The notes under the pieces were generated by a model. It made no database searches and had not been told where the DNA came from. It was given only the letters and a program-made list of their open reading frames with translations. A stretch of 64,000 nt of DNA from Gemmatimonadaceae bacterium. GTDB lineage: Bacteria > Gemmatimonadota > Gemmatimonadetes > Gemmatimonadales > Gemmatimonadaceae. The stretch covers positions 27,692 through 91,691 of the forward strand of contig JACMPK010000229.1 of assembly GCA_014377535.1 (NCBI GenBank). Reading direction: 5' to 3'. Of the stretch, positions 10,073 to 19,976 are shown one piece after another. Numbering within the stretch: the stretch's first letter is position 1; every line of letters starts with the position of its first letter. The position numbers were made by a program, and so were the translations under genes.

Positions 10073-10196
10073 TCGCGCAGTGCGGCGTGTGGGCGTCGCC
10101 GCGCACCGCGAACACAGTCGCCAAAGGCAGCGCGCGACGACTTCTGCCGGCGCTGCAGCACTCGCGGCGCGTCCGGTTGGCGAACCGATGCGCGAA

Positions 10197-11771
10197 TCAC
10201 CGCACAGCTGACGGCAGCGACCAGCCTCGTCGCAGCTGCCACGCCGTGAACACGGCAAGCGTCAACGCCGTATCGGCGCCACGCAGCACCGGCATCACGC
10301 CCACGTACTCCAGTCGCTCGAAGCGGCTGCGCTGCGGTGCCGCCAGCACCGTCGCGCTGTCGCCCGTCACGTTCGACGGGACCTTCAGCAGCAGCAGCCC
10401 GTCCCGCGCAACGACAGTGTCAGCATCGAACGCGAAGCGAAAGTGCCGCGCATCGTCATTCAGCACGAGCACCGGGCGCGCAGGGCCGAGCGCATAGCCG
10501 ATCTTGGCGGCGCGCATCCAGTCGGCGGTCGCGATGAAGCGCGCTGGCGCGAGCAGTCCGCGCGCGGTCAGCGAATCACGCAGCGAGCGGTACTCGAGCA
10601 GCTCAAAGGCGGGATCGCGCGTGTGCAATGACGGCACCACGTTTGCCACCCAGCCCGTCGCGGCGTGGCTCACCACGATGCCGAGCAGTGCGACGAACAT
10701 GACGACCGCACCCGTCATGCTCCGCCGTGCGGTCTGCGGCGTGCGCAGCTCCCATCGCGCAGTCGCGTCGCCGAGCAAGGGGAGCAGCAGGAAGAATCCT
10801 GGCGCCGGCCAGTGTGGCAATCCGGCTCGCCCACCAAGTGATGCGAGCGTGAACACGAGCACCGGCGCCGCGCCGAGGCAACAGCAGAACCAGGTCATCC
10901 GGCGTGTGGGGCCGGCGCGCAGTCCGCGCACCATCACGAACACGAGCGGAACCCAGAACCAGGGCAGCACGTAACCCGCCTGCCCTGCGAGGTTCTGCAG
11001 CAATGCCGTGACCGGCGATCCCGAACCAGCAGCACGACCCGCCTGAAACCGGAACGACACCCACTCATGCTGTGCGTTCCAGACGAACACCGGCACCACG
11101 CAGAGCAGTGCGATCAACACCGCCACATACGGCGGCACAGTGCCGAGTGACCGGCGCGAACCCCTGTCCGTCAGCACGAACACGGCAACGCCAAGACCAA
11201 GGAGCGCGGCGTGGTACTTGGAAAGTCCCGCCAGGCCGAGTGCGAGACCCAGAAGCAGCCAGGGGGTCCAAGTGGTGCGGTGCGTGGCCGCGGTGTGCAC
11301 GCCGTCAGCGTCAGTGCGCGACACGGACGCCGCATGCGAGAGCGCGAGCGCCGCGGCAACGCTTCCGCAGAGCAAGGGACCATCCGGCAGCACCCAGCTC
11401 CCGCTACTGAGGCTGAACACCGGGATCACCTGCGCCGCGAGCGTCGCCCAGAAACCTGCGCGCGCGCCGAAAAGTCGCGCCGTGAGCAGGTACAGCAACC
11501 CGGAGGTGAGCGCGAACAGCAACACGAAGGGCCAGCGGAGCGAAAACGGCGATTCGCCGCCCAGCCATGCAGCCGCATGCGCCATCCAGAAAACCGCGGG
11601 TGGATGGTCGAAATAGCTCAGCGAGAGCGTACGGGACACCACCGCGGCGTACGACTCGTCGATGCCGAGTGGCAGTGCGGCGGCGACCAGGAGTCGAAGC
11701 ATGGTCGCCGACGTGATGAGTCCGATGACGGGCTTCGGAATGATTGCGGGCATGAGGATCAACAATACCAT
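10197..11771 (-). CDS. GT39/ArnT-like membrane glycosyltransferase
   Basis: 524 aa polytopic membrane protein from the ATG at 11771; the longer track ORF adds an unlikely hydrophilic leader. The first periplasmic loop carries the acidic pair expected of the polyprenyl-phosphate-sugar transferase superfamily (LGIDESYAAV). It is followed by LSYFDHPPAVFWMAH, a hallmark of ArnT/PMT-like GT39 proteins. About ten hydrophobic segments fill the first 400 residues, with a soluble periplasmic C-terminal domain after them. The protein is predicted to transfer a sugar from a lipid carrier to lipid or protein on the outer face of the inner membrane. Donor and acceptor are unknown. It faces the upstream PHP-DUF3108 gene convergently. 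Confidence 0.8.
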   Translation of the reverse strand: MVLLILMPAIIPKPVIGLITSATMLRLLVAAALPLGIDESYAAVVSRTLSLSYFDHPPAVFWMAHAAAWLGGESPFSLRWPFVLLFALTSGLLYLLTARLFGARAGFWATLAAQVIPVFSLSSGSWVLPDGPLLCGSVAAALALSHAASVSRTDADGVHTAATHRTTWTPWLLLGLALGLAGLSKYHAALLGLGVAVFVLTDRGSRRSLGTVPPYVAVLIALLCVVPVFVWNAQHEWVSFRFQAGRAAGSGSPVTALLQNLAGQAGYVLPWFWVPLVFVMVRGLRAGPTRRMTWFCCCLGAAPVLVFTLASLGGRAGLPHWPAPGFFLLLPLLGDATARWELRTPQTARRSMTGAVVMFVALLGIVVSHAATGWVANVVPSLHTRDPAFELLEYRSLRDSLTARGLLAPARFIATADWMRAAKIGYALGPARPVLVLNDDARHFRFAFDADTVVARDGLLLLKVPSNVTGDSATVLAAPQRSRFERLEYVGVMPVLRGADTALTLAVFTAWQLRRGWSLPSAVR

Positions 11772-12047
11772 CGATGCACGACGGGTCGGTTGGCTGTAGC
11801 GCCAGCCGCAGTGCGCCGGATGCGCGGCACCACGTGTGTCGTCGGGATGGCGCATCACTTGCCTGTCGTGAACGGCATGGCCACGGCCCTCGACGTTGTG
11901 CAGCTCCCCTGTCATCGAGCGCAGGAGGAATCATTGGCCGCAGGACGATGCGATCCGCTGCTGATCATGCGACACCGACGCGCTCAGTGGCGTGCCTGAT
12001 CTACGTACCAGCCGAACTAACCCGTCACATTCATCCAGACAGGCCGC

Positions 12048-13025
12048 ATGACCAGAGAGACAGTCCCTGACAGCATCGCCATCATTGGCTGCGGACACGT
12101 GGGATCGACCAGCGCGTATGCGTTGATGCTGCGCGGCGTGGCGCGGGACCTCGTGCTGCTCGACGCCAATCATGCGGTAGCGGAGGCGGAGGCGATGGAT
12201 CTGCAGCATGCCGTGCCGATGGGCCGACCCGTCCGCATCCGCGCCGGCGACTACGGAGACGCCGCCAGGGCCGGCATCGTGATCATCGCTGCAGGAGTGG
12301 GTGGCAAGCCGGGTGAGTCGCGGCTCGAGTTGCTGGAGCGCAACATCGACGTCGTGCGCGAGTGCATGACGGCGCTCTCTGCCGAGGGCTTCATGGGGAT
12401 AGTGCTGATGGCGACGAATCCGGTGGATGCGCTCGCACAGGTGGCGTACGAGCAGTCCGGCTTTCCCGCCTCGCGTGTGATCGGGTCCGGCACGGTGCTC
12501 GATTCGGCCCGACTTCGTGCAATGCTCGGAGAAGACCTGGGCGTCGAGGCGCGGTCGATCCATGCCTATGTCATTGGCGAACATGGCGATTCGGAGATCA
12601 TTGCGTGGAGCTCGGCGTCCGTCGCGGGAGTCCCCCTGCTTCAGTACGCTCGCGACGGTCAGCTCGCCGATCCCGGCGCAGTGCTGCACCGTGTGCGACA
12701 AGCTGCGCCCGACATCATCCGGAGCAAGGGCTTCACGTCGTTCGCCATCGCGTCATGCGTGACGCGCATCTGCGAGGCAATCATCCGCGATGAGCACTCC
12801 GTGCTTCCGGTCTCCACGCTGCTGACAGGTCAGTACGGCATCAGCGGTGTGTATCTGAGCTTGCCGTGTGTGGTCGGGCGCGCCGGTGTCGAGCGCGTCA
12901 TCGACATTCCGCTGGACGTCGCAGAGCACGCGGGGCTGCACCAGTCCGCCGGCGTGCTGCAACGAGCGCTCCAGTCGGTTCGGCACAGCTCAACGGTTGT
13001 TCGTCCGCAGCAGAAAATGACATGA
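12048..13025 (+). CDS. L-lactate dehydrogenase-like NAD-dependent 2-hydroxyacid dehydrogenase
   Basis: 325 aa member of the LDH/MDH family. The NAD fold starts with IAIIGCGHVGSTSAYAL. Catalytic features are intact: the GSGTVLDSARLR helix (Asp/Arg pair) and the active-site His in YVIGEHGDSE. The coenzyme-loop Arg is in GKPGESR. The position that decides LDH (Gln) versus MDH (Arg) specificity, just before KPGESR, is Gly here, so the substrate may not be lactate. The length and the HAYVIGEHGDSE segment fit L-LDH better than MDH. The gene lies 10 bp upstream of a cation ATPase on the same strand and is probably co-transcribed with it. Confidence 0.85.
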   Translation: MTRETVPDSIAIIGCGHVGSTSAYALMLRGVARDLVLLDANHAVAEAEAMDLQHAVPMGRPVRIRAGDYGDAARAGIVIIAAGVGGKPGESRLELLERNIDVVRECMTALSAEGFMGIVLMATNPVDALAQVAYEQSGFPASRVIGSGTVLDSARLRAMLGEDLGVEARSIHAYVIGEHGDSEIIAWSSASVAGVPLLQYARDGQLADPGAVLHRVRQAAPDIIRSKGFTSFAIASCVTRICEAIIRDEHSVLPVSTLLTGQYGISGVYLSLPCVVGRAGVERVIDIPLDVAEHAGLHQSAGVLQRALQSVRHSSTVVRPQQKMT

Positions 13026-13035
13026 GAGCCAGCCG

Positions 13036-15909
13036 GTGCAGGATCCAGCACGACGGGTCTCGCAGGAGAAGCTTGTGAGTGCAGAGCGCGCGGTAGCACC
13101 AGCTGCGCAAGCGCCGTCCGCGACCGGTTCGACTGCGCCATACCAGCAGACATCTGAAGCGGTCATCGCATCGCTTGGCACCAACGCCGAACGTGGCCTT
13201 GCCGCACAAGAGGCGGGCGAGCGACTCACGCGCGATGGCGCAAATGAACTGCAGGCGGAAGCACCTGTACCGGCGTGGCGACGCTTCGCGCAGCAGTTCA
13301 GCGGAGTGCTCGTCATCCTGCTGCTGCTGGCCGCGGCGATCTCGGCAGGGTTATGGCTCGTGGAGCGCGAGTCTGCGTTACCGTACGAGGCGCTGGCGAT
13401 CATGTCGGTCGTGCTGCTCAACGCAATCATCGGGTATGTGCAGGAGTCACGAGCGGCGAGTGCCGTCGCGGCGCTGCGCAAGATGTCCGCAGCGCAGGCG
13501 AGCGTCATTCGCGATGGCGAGCGTCGTGGTATCCCCGCCTCCGAGCTCGTCTGCGGCGACATCGTCGTGCTCGAGGAAGGGGACACGATTCCGGCCGACG
13601 CCCGGCTCATTCAGTCGAGCTCACTGCAGACGGCGGAAGCAGCGTTGACCGGCGAAAGCTTCCCCGTCGTCAAGGACATTGGGCCCATTTCCGGCGACGC
13701 GGACCTCGGTGACCGCCTGAACATGGTGTACAGCGGTACGACGGTCACCTCCGGCCGCGGCAGCGCCGTGGTCACACAGACCGCCATGGCCACGGAGATG
13801 GGGCGCATTGCCGGTCTGCTGAAGAACACGTCCGAGGATCCGACCCCGCTGCAGCGGGAGCTCGATCGCGTCGGACGACTGCTCGGCATCGTCGTGGTCG
13901 TGATAGCGGTAATCATGATTGGCACCATCATTCTGCTGAGCGGTGTGCGCACGCTGTCGGGTATGTTCGACGTGCTCATCCTCGGCGTGGCAATGGCCGT
14001 CGCCGCTGTTCCCGAAGGGCTGCCTGCCGTCGTCACCGCCGTTCTCGCGCTCGGTGTGCAGCGCATGGCCACGCGCCGCGCCATCGTGCGGCACCTTGCC
14101 GCCGTCGAGACACTCGGATCAGCCACGGTCATCGCGTCCGACAAGACGGGGACACTCACGCGCAACGAAATGACCGTGCGACGCATCGTCACGGCGAGCG
14201 GCCGCGTGCATGTCGGCGGCACCGGGTACGAACCCGTTGGAACGCTTGAAACCGACGGTGGCGGACCAGTCGAGGGTGATGTGCAACGCGAGCTCCTGCG
14301 TGCCCTCACAGCGGCGGATCGCGTCAACAATGCAACCATCCGGGAGCAGGATGGGCGATGGCTGGTGCAGGGAGACCCGACTGAAGGGGCCCTCATCGTG
14401 GCAGCGCGCAAGGCGGGCCTCCAACCCGCGGATCTCGAGGCGCACTTTCCCCGAGTCGCCGAGATCCCGTTCTCTGCCGAGCGGAAGTTGATGACGACCG
14501 TGCATCGTGGCGATGGCGCTGCCAGCGAATTTTCCGCCTTCATCAAGGGCGCTCCGGACGTGCTGCTCGCGCTCTGCTCGCATGAACTCACCGGAGAATC
14601 GGTGGTCGCGCTGAGCGACGCACGTCGCACGGAAATCGGGCAGGCGAACGACGCACTCGCCGGCGAGGCATTGCGTACGATCGGCGTCGCCGCGCGCATG
14701 ATTCCAGCCAGTCCGTCTCCCGGCGAGTACCGCAGCGAGGATCTCGAGCACGACCTGACGTTCCTCGGCCTCATCGGCATGATCGATCCACCCCGCGATG
14801 AGGCCAAGGACGCCGTGGCGCGCGCGCGGGCTGCCGGTATCCGGCCGATCATGATCACTGGCGATCACCCGCGGACGGCAGCCGTCATCGCTCGCGAACT
14901 CGGTATCTCGCTCGACGGGCGCGTGCTGGCCGGTGCTGATCTCGCCGCGTTGTCCGATGAGACGCTGACCGAATCCGTCCGCGACATCTCCGTGTTTGCG
15001 CGCGTCAGCCCCGAGCACAAGCTCCGGATCGTCAAGGCGCTTCAGCGTCGAGGCGAGATCGTCGCAATGACTGGTGACGGTGTCAACGACGCACCGGCAC
15101 TCAAGGCAGCCGACATCGGAATCGCGATGGGCATTACCGGAACGGACGTCGTGAAGGAGGTCGCCGATGTCGTCCTGATGGATGACAACTTTGCCACCAT
15201 CGTGACGGCCGTCGAGGAAGGCCGCGCCATCTTTTCCAACATCCGCAAGTTTCTGCGTTTCCTGCTGTCATCGAATATCGGTGAAGTGATGACGATGTTC
15301 GTGGGCGTGCTGTTTGCCGATTTTCTGGGGCTGCGCACGGACGGCGACACCCTGGTACTTCCGCTGTTGGCAACACAACTCCTGTGGATCAACATCGTGA
15401 CCGACGGATTGCCGGCACTCGCGCTTGGTATCGACCCCGCTGAATCCGGCTTGATGTCTCGACCACCGCGCCCACGCGCCGAGGGCGTACTCACACGCCG
15501 GATGTGGGGTGGTATCGCGTTTGTGGGAGGCATCATGGCGGTCGGGACCCTGCTCGTGCTCGACGCCGGGCTGCCCGGCGGGTTCATCGACGGCTCGGGA
15601 ACGATGCGACATGCGCAGACGATGGCATTCACGACGTTGGTGCTGTTTCAGCTGTTCAACGTCTTCAATGCCCGCTCCGATGAGACGAGTGCGTTCCACC
15701 AACTGTTCCGCAACAAGTGGCTCTGGAGCGCCCTGACCGTATCAGTGTCGCTGCAGATCGCAGTGATCAATGTCCCATTTCTGCAGGTCGCCTTCTCGAC
15801 GCAGGCGCTGACCTTCGGAGACTGGATGCAGTGCACCGTTGTCGCGAGCTGTGTCTTGTGGTTTCGCGACGCGAGCAAGTACGTCGGTCGCCTGTTCAAT
15901 TCCAATTGA
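13036..15909 (+). CDS. P2-type cation-transporting ATPase (calcium-ATPase type)
   Basis: 957 aa P-type ATPase with GTG start at 13036; a downstream start within the hydrophilic N-terminus is possible. All signature motifs are present in order: the actuator loop ALTGESFPVV, the M4 ion-site motif PEGLPAVV, the phosphorylation site SDKTGTLTRNE, nucleotide-domain KGAPD, MITGDHPRTA, and the hinge GDGVNDAPALK. PEGLPA rather than a CPx motif places it in the P2 group (SERCA/PMCA-like, PacL family). Ca2+ export from the cytoplasm is the best guess; Mg2+ or Na+ cannot be excluded. Six C-terminal membrane helices are visible. It starts 10 bp after the LDH-like gene. Confidence 0.9.
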   Translation: MQDPARRVSQEKLVSAERAVAPAAQAPSATGSTAPYQQTSEAVIASLGTNAERGLAAQEAGERLTRDGANELQAEAPVPAWRRFAQQFSGVLVILLLLAAAISAGLWLVERESALPYEALAIMSVVLLNAIIGYVQESRAASAVAALRKMSAAQASVIRDGERRGIPASELVCGDIVVLEEGDTIPADARLIQSSSLQTAEAALTGESFPVVKDIGPISGDADLGDRLNMVYSGTTVTSGRGSAVVTQTAMATEMGRIAGLLKNTSEDPTPLQRELDRVGRLLGIVVVVIAVIMIGTIILLSGVRTLSGMFDVLILGVAMAVAAVPEGLPAVVTAVLALGVQRMATRRAIVRHLAAVETLGSATVIASDKTGTLTRNEMTVRRIVTASGRVHVGGTGYEPVGTLETDGGGPVEGDVQRELLRALTAADRVNNATIREQDGRWLVQGDPTEGALIVAARKAGLQPADLEAHFPRVAEIPFSAERKLMTTVHRGDGAASEFSAFIKGAPDVLLALCSHELTGESVVALSDARRTEIGQANDALAGEALRTIGVAARMIPASPSPGEYRSEDLEHDLTFLGLIGMIDPPRDEAKDAVARARAAGIRPIMITGDHPRTAAVIARELGISLDGRVLAGADLAALSDETLTESVRDISVFARVSPEHKLRIVKALQRRGEIVAMTGDGVNDAPALKAADIGIAMGITGTDVVKEVADVVLMDDNFATIVTAVEEGRAIFSNIRKFLRFLLSSNIGEVMTMFVGVLFADFLGLRTDGDTLVLPLLATQLLWINIVTDGLPALALGIDPAESGLMSRPPRPRAEGVLTRRMWGGIAFVGGIMAVGTLLVLDAGLPGGFIDGSGTMRHAQTMAFTTLVLFQLFNVFNARSDETSAFHQLFRNKWLWSALTVSVSLQIAVINVPFLQVAFSTQALTFGDWMQCTVVASCVLWFRDASKYVGRLFNSN

Positions 15910-16418
15910 TTACAGCGAGTTACGGAGACAGCTCACTTGTGCACGTGCGTGTCTCTTTCCGGTGACGGTGCACGTATCCAAGTGCGTATTCGTATGTACT
16001 TTGCAACATGCGGCTCCACGCAAGCCGCGCCTGCACGCCAGTGACAAGGTTCATGCACCTGGCGGCCAACGTTCGCCAACCCGATCAAAGCCGTGTCGAG
16101 TGCGCTGAACATCCGGCTGCTCCGCTGATCGGGATGGCGGTCCAGCTTCACAGCCGTCGACGTGTGTCCGGTTTCTCAGCGTGTGGATCGAGGGGATGTG
16201 CATTGAACGACATCGAAGATCCAGAATCGACCTTCGCGATTCCCGGCCCCGCACCGTTTCGTTGCGGTGACCGTGCGATGGTGTGATTGTGTTGAGTGTG
16301 CCCCGGTGTGAAGCCCGGTGTGTATCAGCCAAGTCTTGCATTGTTCGGAATTGAGTGCACTGTCACCGTAATCTGTCCACCGCAATCTGCTGTGGCTGAT
16401 GATCATCACAGGACTCCC
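15910..16418 (+). other. Non-coding stretch before the kinase gene
   Basis: About 510 bp without a supportable gene; the ORFs listed here are short and lack family features. It should hold the promoter of the Ser/Thr kinase gene. A 13-mer TGCACTGTCACCG at 16356-16368 recurs after the kinase gene at 18282-18294. Nothing else is recognised. Confidence 0.5.
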
Positions 16419-18050
16419 ATGCACGAAGCCGATCTGGAAAGGGTGCGCACCGCTCTTGGCAGCCGCTACGCGATCGAGCGCGAGCTCGGGCGCGGCGGCA
16501 TGGGTGCGGTATACCTCGCACGCGACCTGCGCCTCGATCGCCCCGTCGCCCTGAAAGTGTTGCCGGCGGAATTCGCGGTCGACAGTGCACTTCGCGAGCG
16601 TTTTCTGCGTGAAACGCGCACCACGGCGTCCTTCTCGCACCCCAACATCGTGCCTGTACACGCCGTCGAGGAGAGCGACGAGCTTGTGGCGTTCGCGATG
16701 GGCTACGTCGAGGGCGAGAGCCTCGCCGAGCGCGTACGGCGGCTGGGTCCCTTGTCGGTGCGCGACCTTGTGCGGCTGCTGCAGGACGTGGGTTACGCAC
16801 TGGCCTACGCGCACGGCCGCGGCGTGGTGCACCGCGACATCAAGCCTGACAACGTCATGATCGAGCGAGCGACCGGTCGTGCACAGCTGATGGATTTCGG
16901 GATCGCGCGCGCGATCACGTCGGCTGCGGCCGCGGACGCCCGTGCAGGACTCACGCGCGTGGGCGAGGTGATCGGCACGCCGGAGTACATGAGTCCCGAG
17001 CAGGCGTCAGGCGATACGATCGACGGACGCAGCGACCTGTACTCACTCGGTCTCGTGGCCTTTTTTGCGGCGACGGGCCAGATCGCAATGGGAGGCCCGA
17101 CACCGCAACGCATCCTGATCCGGCAGCTGACGGAGCGGGTGCCATCACTGATCGACGTACGTCCCGATCTGCCTGACGCGCTCTGCGCGGCAGTGGACCG
17201 GTGCGTGATGAAGGAAGCCGACGACCGTTTCGCGTCGGCAGAAGCGCTGGTGGAAGCGATTGACGAGGCGCAGCTCGCGGCACCTGAGGTGCCGATCGTG
17301 ATCCGCGGTTATGCGCAGGAGCTGAACACGCTGCTGATGGTGCTCGCCTTCGTGACGCTGCTCGGCTGGTACGTCTTCAGCTCTGCACCGAAGGGAATGT
17401 CTGTGATCGACAGGGCATTGCCACTGATCGTATTTTTCGGCATCGGTCTGGCGCGCATGCTGCAGGCGTTGACGGCGGTGCGTCGCCTCGCCGAACTGGG
17501 GTTCGTGCCCGACGAGACGATGCGTGGACTGCACCTGATCGTGAATGAGCAGCAGTCGCTGCGTGATCAGCTTCGGCTCGATCCGACGATTCATCGCCGC
17601 CGTCGCAAGACGCTCGCCAGCACACTCGCAACGATTGGCGGTGCAACTGGCTTGCTCTGGTTTGCAGCATCACGTCGGGTACTGATCGCGCCGGGACGAT
17701 ACGACATCCCGCTGTACGCCACGGTGCTGTTGGTCTGCGCGTTGATGATGCTCGGCGTCGGCGCGGTGCTGTTGGTGCGATCACCGTTCCGTATGCCACC
17801 CGGCGAGCGCATGTTCCGACTGCTCTGGCTGGGGCCAGTGGGCCGGTTCTTCATCAACATGGGCACGCGAGGGGTCGCACCGGTGTCGGCGGCAGCACGG
17901 GCGCGTGACCCTGTGACGCTCGCGCCACGATTCGTCGCCGCCGACGCACAAACGCCGCGGCCGTTCCCGGCATCAATCGCGGCGTCGGTGCCATCGCTCG
18001 AGCAGCGTGTCACGGCACTCGAGCAGTGGCGCGACCGCGGCGCTCGCTGA
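16419..18050 (+). CDS. Membrane-anchored Ser/Thr protein kinase (PknB/Hanks type)
   Basis: 543 aa from the ATG at 16419 (MHEADLERVRTAL). The kinase domain spans about residues 15-280. It has the glycine loop GRGGMGAVYLA, the VALKVLP lysine, catalytic loop HRDIKPDNVM, DFGIARA, and the GTPEYMSPEQASG activation segment. The C-terminal half has four hydrophobic helices, for example LLMVLAFVTLLGWYVF and YATVLLVCALMMLGVGAVLL. No PASTA or beta-propeller sensor is present, so the sensory part is the membrane domain itself. It probably phosphorylates cytoplasmic targets in a stress or growth response. The TPR gene 450 bp downstream could be a partner, but nothing proves this. Confidence 0.9.
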   Translation: MHEADLERVRTALGSRYAIERELGRGGMGAVYLARDLRLDRPVALKVLPAEFAVDSALRERFLRETRTTASFSHPNIVPVHAVEESDELVAFAMGYVEGESLAERVRRLGPLSVRDLVRLLQDVGYALAYAHGRGVVHRDIKPDNVMIERATGRAQLMDFGIARAITSAAAADARAGLTRVGEVIGTPEYMSPEQASGDTIDGRSDLYSLGLVAFFAATGQIAMGGPTPQRILIRQLTERVPSLIDVRPDLPDALCAAVDRCVMKEADDRFASAEALVEAIDEAQLAAPEVPIVIRGYAQELNTLLMVLAFVTLLGWYVFSSAPKGMSVIDRALPLIVFFGIGLARMLQALTAVRRLAELGFVPDETMRGLHLIVNEQQSLRDQLRLDPTIHRRRRKTLASTLATIGGATGLLWFAASRRVLIAPGRYDIPLYATVLLVCALMMLGVGAVLLVRSPFRMPPGERMFRLLWLGPVGRFFINMGTRGVAPVSAAARARDPVTLAPRFVAADAQTPRPFPASIAASVPSLEQRVTALEQWRDRGAR

Positions 18051-18499
18051 GCCGATGCGATGGCAATTCGAGGTCGGTAACAGGTGGTGACAAGCAAGAA
18101 TCGGTGACGTAAAACGGGTGACGGTACACTGTATCATCGTGTCAAAGAAGTTCGCGCTCGAGAATTGGTGACAGTGCATGTAATCCCTACCAATTTCTCC
18201 TCTGAAGAAGTTCGCGGAGTCACTCATGCGGCGTGACGAAGCCTGCGTGGCGTTGTGACCAAGCTGTCAATGTCGAATGCGTGCACTGTCACCGCGTGTC
18301 CAAATGCGAGCGTTGCAGCTGGGGCGCATTCGCGACGTGCATCATGCGATGTGACAGGGGAGACGCACAGGGCGGCGCACGCCGAACGGTGAGATACGGG
18401 TACGCGCTGCGGTAAACGGATGACGTACCGTGACGCGAATTGGGTTGACTCGTTATCCGTGCATCGCGACCACTCCCCGCCTCAGCATTCCACATCCGC
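18051..18499 (+). repeat. Repeat-bearing intergenic region after the kinase gene
   Basis: 449 bp with no supportable ORF. It contains a direct repeat AAGAAGTTCGCG about 60 bp apart (near 18145 and 18206). It also holds an inverted pair GGTGACAGTGCA (18167-18178) and TGCACTGTCACCG (18282-18294). The latter 13-mer is also found upstream of the kinase gene at 16356-16368. The meaning is unknown: operators, or eroded ends of a mobile element around the kinase gene. Confidence 0.5.
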
Positions 18500-19336
18500 A
18501 TGGATTCCTCACCAGCCCTGCTCAAGGAGCGGGCCGCCGCTCTGGAGCTGCGCAAGCATCCAGAGCAGGCGCTTCGCCTCTACCACCAGTTACTCGACAA
18601 GTACGGCGGGACAGAACACGTCGACGTCACCGTGCGTAATCGGGTCGGAGATCTCCACCTGCGACTCAAGCAGATCGACGAAGCCGTCGCCCTGTTCGAG
18701 GTGAGTGCGGACGAGTATGCGAGTGGTGGGTTTCTCAGCAATGCGATCGCACTGTGCAACAAGATCCTCCGCTATCGTCCCGATCATGTGCCGACGTTTC
18801 GTCGCCTGGCACGGTTTTCCGCGGAGAAAGGCATGGTCGTCGATGCGCAGCGACATTATCTGCTGGTAGCCGACGCGCTGGAAGCGCGAGGCCAGCACAC
18901 CGAGGCACTCCAGGCACTCGAGGAGTTCGCCCGTCTGTCTCCCGACGATCCGCACGTGCGCTCCGTGGTGGTGGCACACTTGCTTCGCATCGGCTGTCCG
19001 TTGGAGGTCCTGCCGCACCTGACGGCCCTGCATCGGCTGCATCTCGCTGCCGGGCGACATCTCGACGCCGCGGCCGTAGCGGAGGCTGCGCTGGACATCG
19101 ACGAGCGTTGGACACCTGAGTCCGACGCACTCCCCGATCGCAAACTCGCCGATCTCCCGTTCCTCGTCCTCGATGGCGATTTCGAGAGTGAACTGCTCGA
19201 GCTGCCGGCTGGGATTTCACGAGGATCGTTTACCAACGATCGTCGGGGGCAGCCGGACCGTCGGCAAGGCGATCGTCGCAAGGCGCCTCGACGCGACACG
19301 ATGCGAGCCTCCGGGGCAGACGGCGTCATTCCCTAA
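18500..19336 (+). CDS. TPR-repeat protein with basic DRR-type C-terminal tail
   Basis: 278 aa soluble protein. At least four helix-turn-helix TPR-like units occupy residues about 5-190 (for example EQALRLYHQLLDKYG, SNAIALCNKILRYRPDHV, TEALQALEEFARLSPDD). The tail is strongly basic: DRRGQPDRRQGDRRKAPRRD. TPR proteins act as protein-interaction scaffolds; the partner here is unknown. The DRR-rich tail may bind nucleic acid or an acidic surface, which is inference only. There is no signal peptide, so it is probably cytoplasmic. It is followed directly by pseudogene debris. Confidence 0.7.
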   Translation: MDSSPALLKERAAALELRKHPEQALRLYHQLLDKYGGTEHVDVTVRNRVGDLHLRLKQIDEAVALFEVSADEYASGGFLSNAIALCNKILRYRPDHVPTFRRLARFSAEKGMVVDAQRHYLLVADALEARGQHTEALQALEEFARLSPDDPHVRSVVVAHLLRIGCPLEVLPHLTALHRLHLAAGRHLDAAAVAEAALDIDERWTPESDALPDRKLADLPFLVLDGDFESELLELPAGISRGSFTNDRRGQPDRRQGDRRKAPRRDTMRASGADGVIP

Positions 19337-19349
19337 ACGCAGCCCGACT

Positions 19350-19660
19350 CGACGGCCGCGAGGCAGCTGGGTGGAACTGGCGTCGTGCCGCTTCGTTCAA
19401 GCCGACGAGGCATTGCGCACAGCGAGTCCAAACACCTGGGCCGCTGGTGATGTGACCGGTGGGCCGGGTTGCGTGTGCGTGGCCGCGAGTGCGGGCCATG
19501 TTGCGGCGCAGAACGCACTGCAGACGCTGCACGCACGTGGCATGATGTACGACACCGGTGGCACGCTCGACCTGACAGCCGTGCCACGCGTCACGTTCAC
19601 GTCCCCGCAGATAATTTCCTCCGGCATGCACGCGGCTGGGAGGCCCAGCAACTGCAGCAT
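19350..19660 (+). pseudogene. Mercuric reductase (MerA)-like C-terminal fragment
   Basis: Within the track ORF 19173-19709, a stretch reads like the FAD-binding and start of the dimerisation part of MerA or another pyridine nucleotide-disulphide reductase. The segments are VQADEALRTASPNTWAAGDV, then VAASAGHVAAQNAL, then LDLTAVPRVTFTSPQI. The catalytic CXXC N-terminus is absent, and the C-terminal part ends soon after SSGM. The coding match starts near residue 66 of the ORF, with the preceding sequence being antisense to the TPR gene tail. It is a truncated remnant, probably left by a former mercury-resistance element. The exact ends are uncertain. Confidence 0.7.
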
Positions 19661-19976
19661 GTGCCGGGGCGGCATTGTGACGAAGATCACGCGTGCTGAC
19701 GCTACGTGACTGCGGCAAGCTGAAGCTCGAATTGCCCTCGTGCACGATGCCGTGCCGTCGCACTGGTTCTCGTCCGGGTAACGCAACGATCCAACTGAAC
19801 GAGACCTCGGCGACAGAGACGTCGATTTCGAGACCGCCGTGCACCACGCGCGCCCGGTGGCGCGTGGCCGACGTTACTCCTCCTCTGGGACGCTCGTCGA
19901 TGCCTTGAAGAACACCGTTGCGCCGTTGGCTTGTACTCTGCAGGTCTGTGCCGCACGCTTCCCCCCCCAACGTCAA

